64,000 nt of DNA from Tyto alba (Eukaryota > Chordata > Aves > Strigiformes > Tytonidae), in contig NW_024881313.1 in the NCBI RefSeq assembly GCF_018691265.1, forward strand, positions 13,465,001 through 13,529,000, in the 5' to 3' direction. How positions within the stretch are numbered: the stretch's first letter is position 1; every line of letters begins with the position of its first letter. The notes beneath the pieces were generated by a model that saw nothing but the letters and a program-made list of their open reading frames with translations, was not told the origin of the DNA and made no database searches. Of the stretch, positions 58,113 to 64,000 are shown one piece after another. Both the position numbers and the translations under genes were made by a program.

Positions 58113-61100
58113 TCATGGTAATTTTCTGTAGACTCCACTTTGCAAACCCCTATTTTCAGTCCTCACTAGTGGGCTCATTTGGGCTAGCTTCTTGGCCACT
58201 GTTCTCCTTTTGAAGACAGGGAAATGTTTCAGGGAAGTAGATGTTGGGGGCAGGGGAGAAGTGTGTGATGCAATTGTGCAGAAATGCAGATGGAATTATA
58301 TTGTTGCTTCACTGATTTTTGTGCAAGTGTCATCTAAATGCAGTTCTGGAATGACTCCTATTGTCAACTTTTGGGATTTCATCTTGCCAAAAACATCCAC
58401 AAATCCTCTTTCCATACACTGAATGTTTTGGGTTTTATAGTCTTGTATATACTTTTTGTTTTAAAAGTGGATTTCTTTGTTGATTATGGTCCTTCTGTGA
58501 CTACAGTAGTACATAAGCATCTTGGTTTAACGACTTTATGGGGTTTGTGTATTTAAACCATTTCATTCCTTCTACTTTTTCTGAAATGAATTATGTGGAA
58601 AAACATTCTGTAAAACTTCTTTGTTAAATCCCATTTTTGTTTTTTAATATTTGTTACTAGTTGTGAGTATCCATTCCATTGGGAGCCTCAAGAGATACGA
58701 TAGACGCCAAAAGTACCATATTTGGCAGTGAACCTACAGTGGAACAAGAAAAAGAAGTCACCAACGTGCTTTATTTGGGAAGGAATCTGTGGCCTTTAAG
58801 AAACAGAAAGGGAGGAGAGAGGCCACTGAGTATTAAAATATTGACAAGGCTAACAGGCAGTACATTACTGTTTGAAAATATCCAGAAACATAAAGAGAAG
58901 GAGCAGTTGGTAAACCCTCTGGTAGCTGCCATGGAAAAGGTGACCATGCCCTTCAGAGCAGTTACCTCTGCAGTTAGATTGGAAAGCAGATATCCACATC
59001 CTCGGGGAACGGCTTGTGGCAGGATAAATAAGCCACAAAGATGAAGCTAGGGGAAATTGAATCCAGAAGCAGGGAAACTAAAATTAAATGGAAAACAGTC
59101 GGACAAGGAAAAGTGAAAGAATAATCAGTGCATGGAGACTAAAAGAGAGATTTTTTTAAAAGTTATCTCAAGACGCAAAAGCTTCCTCCGCTATTTCCTA
59201 TTTGCATTTTAAAGTAGTTAGGTAGCTTGGACTCAAGGTATCTAGAAGAGGGTTAACTTGCTTCAGGTCAGTTCAAAGGTGACATAGAAGAGTATTCAAA
59301 ACACGTTTGTTAAAAAAGTAAACCTCACTGAAGTTTACTTTAAACTTTCACATACTGTTGCTCCAAGAACTGTCTGAGGTTACCATAACTGAAAAATAGA
59401 GGGTAGGAGAAAGTTCAGTTTTATGGTACTTAATATTGTATGCATAGGTATTTTCACATTGCCTTTTTTTTTTAAAAAAAAAAAACAACAATAACACTTC
59501 CATTGATTGTCTGGGTCTTTCATACAGCAAGAATGAACTAAAAAAATGTTTAAAAAGTTAACTGTACAAGCCTGAGTACTTAGCAGTACCTTAAAGTCAT
59601 GTTAGAACAGAGTGGATCTCAAGCTGAGGGTATTCTTATAGATCTCAGTATGACAAGTATGGCAGAAAGTGCCAAAATGGTCTATAACAATATGACGGAC
59701 AAAGATCAGGACCTAAGTCTGATCAGCACAGCATTAACTTCAGTGCACTGTTACTTGCAAGCACTCAGCTTCTGGTGTTAGAGCACAATGTTGTTGTTTG
59801 TTTTTTTTTTTTTCACCAATTCCATGCTTAGAGACAAGTAGCCAGTTATGCCATGGTGCAAAATAAAGGAAATTTCCTTCTTTGTCCTTTGTAAAGATTG
59901 CTGTGTTTCCAGCCTAATCTAGCTTGCACTGCTGTACATGTGCAACAAGGTTTGATTACACAGAAGCTGAGATGAAACTGGAAGAGCCCAGTAACCATGG
60001 AGATAAAAGATCAATAATATAATACTATTTGTATATAAATTATCCATAGACCATATATCCTTTTGTAAAAAGCAGATAGGCAAGTGAGATCCAGGCAGCC
60101 TGCTCAATTTATCATTATTTTCTAGAATCAAATGTGATTATGTTTTCCGTGGGTGACTACCTTCCCATTAATAACGTTATTTTCAAATTGTTCGATACAG
60201 TATGGATTAGGAGATAACTGTGTTTGGAGGAGAAATATAAAGTTCCTCAATATAGGAATCATATAAAGGATTCATATAAAAATGGAGTTATATAAAGCTG
60301 AATCTGAAGGCTGTATAGTGAAAAGTGCTTCTTCTTTCAACCAAAACCCTTAGTATGCACTACCAGACTGTGTCACATCTCATGGTGTGATTAGGAAAAA
60401 GTTATGAAAGCATGTGCACCATACACAAAACACCATTCCCATTCCTAATTCTTTTTCCAGTTAAACAATCCTCACCTTGAAGCTCACTAATGGTGGCAAT
60501 CATAATTTGAAGGCTTTCTAATAATCATGATAATAATAATCATGATGAAGAACCTGGAGGAGGCTTCAAAATCTTGTAGTTGCTTTTCCTTCTGGATAAA
60601 TAAGACATTTTCTGACTAAGCATTGTTTATCTTCCTTCTTACTTTTAAAGAAGCAACTAATCAGTTTTACTGAATATATTTTCCACTGGAAAGTCAATAG
60701 TCATCAAAATTTAAACTCTTCACATCCTTGACTATTCTGGCAACTTTCTGCTTGGAAGGAAAAGAAGTTTTTCATTAATATATTTGTCACCATTTTGTTA
60801 TAGTTTGTTTTCAAAATTACTTTGCCAAACATGAATATTAAAAGTGGAAAAGATTTTTTACTGCATTTTACAGCTTTAAGTAATGCAAACCCAGGAGTGA
60901 CCTGTTTTATGTTTCGCTCCATGATAAATTTGTTTTCTTTCAACTGGGAATAATGATCTTAAAAAATCTGCCAAAAAGTACAAAACCTGTCTCCCCAACA
61001 GTTAGGTGTATAAAAGGCAGAGCTTGGACAATTAAGAGCCATTTCAGAATAATTTACTGTAGTGTTTCAGCATATCCAGAGAGTGAATGTATGTAAGAAA

Positions 61101-64000
61101 CTGGATGATATTATTGACTAAAAATGTTGTTATCTGATCTGCATTGAGAGGATAAGAGGATAACTGATTTTATGAGAAATCCCACTTTTGTAGCAATTAC
61201 ATAATAATTGCCGTAACAAATCCCTGGTTTTTGACTTCACAAGAACATTCAGCATCTCTTCAGCTCGAGTCCGTGCTTGCTGAGCTCTTGCAGTGAAGTC
61301 CTATTTAAAAACACAAGGGGTGCATATATGTTAGCATTTCAGCTTGGGGCCCTGTCTCCAGAAAATTCCAACTTAACTGTATTTCTATTTGAATCACAGA
61401 GCCATCTCAGAGTACGCAGGCTGGTTTTGTTTTGAATGAACTTAAAGCAGAAGTTATGCTTTGGAGTCCAGGGGACTTCTGGCTCATAAGGCAAGAGCAA
61501 CAGTAGTCTAAACTAGAAAGCTTGTAAGAGCGCGTGTTAAGCCTTCAGTCTTGTTTGATTTTTTTACTCTATGCGTCCACTCCTTGGGCTGCACTACTTG
61601 CTGTAGTATGGACATGGCTAATGATGAGAACCATTACTACTCAGAGTATTAACAAAGCATCATACCCAGAGTATCTTAAACTGATATCTGTTTAAGAGGA
61701 TGGATAGGGCTTAGATTTTCTGAAAACCTCCAGTCCTCCACTGATGTGACCATCCTGTATGAATTTAAAACTGCTGTTCCATTGCTCACTGCTCCCACTG
61801 CATCCTTGCTCAGTGGGTTAAGAAACCATGATTACACTGTGTCCGCCCTGAGACAGCTTACAAGTTCCCCTAGTAAGCAGCAACTTCACTTTAAGTTGGC
61901 TCTGCTGGCTTTCGAAGTGCCGAATGGAGTTGGCCCTAGCAGGATGTGAATGTTTGCCCACGCGCCTCCCGCTGAGGAGCGGTACTTCTACAGCGTGCAG
62001 AGATCACGCCGGTCCGCCCACAGCACGGAGGGCGCCGCGGTGTTGCTGTGGTGAGCCCAGGCGTGTAGAAGTTGTTTGCCCATGACATCAGGCTTAGTTC
62101 ATCCTTCACTCCAAGCAACACCTGGAAACATTTGTTTTCCAACGGTGTTTTATTTTGACTATGAACAGGCTGTACTCAAATGATCTTTCTCACGTTGTTT
62201 TTCTTAAAACCTTCTGTTCGTTACAGCCAGCCTTTAAAGGTAGAACACACACCCCTCTGCTTGAAACAGAGGAGGAAGGCAAGGATTTAACCCTGAGGAT
62301 CAAGAGCCCCGCTTGAAAGCCATCAGACTGCGGCTGAATTTGAACTTTGGGAAAGGATGCTCTGGGATGTGAGATGCTGTGTCCTGCAGGCCTGGATCTC
62401 TGATGGTCCAGATGGGGATCTGCTGAAATGCACCACAGCTCCTCCTCTACCCACACACATTCCTTCCAAATGAAGGCAATGTGGGGAAAAAATAGCAGAC
62501 TCCATGGCCTTGTCTTGATGTGCACCCAGGATACCATCTGAGTGAGTATCTGAGGCAAGAAGTAAGTCTTGCTGACCCTTGAATTAGATGTAGAATTACT
62601 AACAACTGTGAAGTAAGGGTCCATGTCTGTGAGAAGCAGGGTTCAGATGCAGCAGGAGCTTGGAAATGGGAGCAACAACCAGTCACAGGAGCAAAATTTT
62701 GCCTTCATAAGAAAAAAAAGCTCCTGGCTCCCAATTGATCTCCTTGCTTGCACTGAGATCAATGATCACTCTGTCTCCAGGATCAGCAGGTGAACCCAGC
62801 GAGGGGCTACAGGCTCCAAGTAAGTCAGCGAGACTGGTAATTAGCTGAATGTGCTGGCCTACAAAGCACAGCTCCCACTTCAGCTGCCTTTTAGGAATCC
62901 TGCAGTAACAGCCACTTTGCTGAGCTTCTAGAAATACTCCAGATACTGACTATTCCCCTCAAAGCAGCAGAACTCCTATGCTTAGCTTTGCAATCTAATA
63001 CTCTTTTAGATTATAATTAAATGTCTGAAATTGTCTAGATTAAAGAGAAAAAAAAAATACAACAACAACCAGACAACAGCCCTAGGACAACATGAACCCA
63101 TCTCTTGTCTTGTCCCCAAATCCATCATGTTGGCTCGCATTGCCACCCCACCTGGGCTACAAACAGCACTGGGGTTCAGCTGCCTCACCAGCCTGACAGT
63201 GGAAACCATCATGAAAAAGGTGCAGAAGACTGTACTGGCAAATTTCTCAGATATTTGCTAAGAGCAGAAAAAAGGTGAGACAGAGTTGCCCGAAAATGGA
63301 GATGAGATGCAATTGCAGGGTGTGCGCTGTTGACTGGAACACACAAAGAGCAGACAGGCTCCTTGGCAGGCATTGCACACGCAAACAGCAGGTTTTTAAA
63401 AAGCATGGAAGGCAGCCACATTTTAATAGACTTTCTCCCTGTCCTTTTTTTAATCTTACTTCAAAGAAGAGGTCACCACAATTCCTTTTCCCCAAGCCTC
63501 ATTCTTGGAAATATCTAAGTCACTTAGACTCAGAAGAAAAAGTAGGAAAATGTAGACTACAAAAAATGAGCTGGATGTGATCCCCTACCAAGAGGCATCA
63601 CTGTTCTTGACCAGATTCTGCAAACTCTTTCATTAGGATGATTTTCTCCACATTTGACACTTAAAATCAATCACTAGGATAGGGATGAGAAGGAGGAATG
63701 AAGGGAAGGCAGCAATCAAAATAATAAATAATTCCGTGCCTGCTAGAGAATGTGTCCTTCTTTAACTGACAAGAAAAATATAATAATGTGTTTTCTTTTG
63801 TGTTCATGAAATCAAGTATTTTCACACTAAGTCAGTATTAACTTTTTAAAAAAGCTTTAAAACATACAACTAGGTTTTGTAGTTAAGATGGGAAAACATT
63901 TTAAACTGGAAATGTGAATTTAATCCCCTCAATTAAATGTAAAATATTTAAATACTTAACCTGATTGCTGCCAACTGCAATTTCATATAATAAGGAATTA

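Larger units (their letters stand above)
56000..64000. other. Upstream flank of GLCCI1, third part: no gene recognised
   Basis: Mixed AT-rich DNA with GC-richer patches at about 56100-56600 and 61930-62690. It holds an (AT)n run near 58096-58112, a T10A12 palindrome at 59464-59485 and a T run near 59800. The longest frames (58679-59044 plus, 121 codons; 62190-62624 minus, 144 codons) match no protein I know. I looked for UMAD1, which neighbours GLCCI1 in mammals, and did not find its conserved C-terminal coding sequence. Confidence 0.55.

Noticed and set aside
62190..62624. 144-codon minus-strand frame as a gene
   Set aside because: No recognisable domain, overlapping frames in other registers, no splice or promoter context, and a length compatible with chance in a GC-richer patch.
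40000..64000. Exons of UMAD1 or RPA3, neighbours of GLCCI1 in mammals
   Set aside because: I looked for the conserved UMAD1 C-terminal segment by eye on the minus strand and saw nothing convincing. A translated search would settle it.

Overview
The window is ordinary vertebrate nuclear DNA, almost certainly from a bird. It carries a CR1 LINE fragment with the typical avian 3' end, a solo LTR of the avian TGTCCTGGGTT...CACGACA type, no Alu, L1 or other mammalian SINE/LINE signature, and long AT-rich introns around one GC-rich CpG-island promoter. No prokaryotic gene, operon or CRISPR array is present.

The one protein-coding gene I can support is GLCCI1 (glucocorticoid-induced 1, FAM117/GLCCI1 family), on the minus strand, entering at the right and leaving at the left edge. 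Coding exon 1 is at 38489-38945, exon 2 at 18156-18307, exon 3 at 8142-8228, and exon 4 starts at 32 and runs off the window. Exon phases fit exactly (152 codons plus 1 nt; 152 nt; 87 nt; then an in-frame start of exon 4). All splice sites are canonical GT/AG and the encoded peptides match the known GLCCI1 protein in order. About 242 codons are present, a little under half of a protein of about 547 residues in human; the C-terminal part lies beyond position 1.

Layout: 1-32 is the start of exon 4; 33-8141 is intron 3; 8142-8228 exon 3; 8229-18155 intron 2, holding a 1,079-bp solo LTR with a 5-bp target duplication and two striking inverted repeats; 18156-18307 exon 2; 18308-38488 intron 1, holding a 5'-truncated CR1 and a much older CR1-like relic; about 37800-39990 the CpG island with promoter, 5' UTR and exon 1. 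From about 39990 to 64000 is upstream flanking DNA in which I recognise no gene.

I found no novel biological system. The points worth a second look are a tandem NAGNAG acceptor at exon 4, an in-frame upstream ATG, very long G/C homopolymers flanking exon 1, the intact solo LTR, specific lesions in the CR1, and several perfect inverted repeats.
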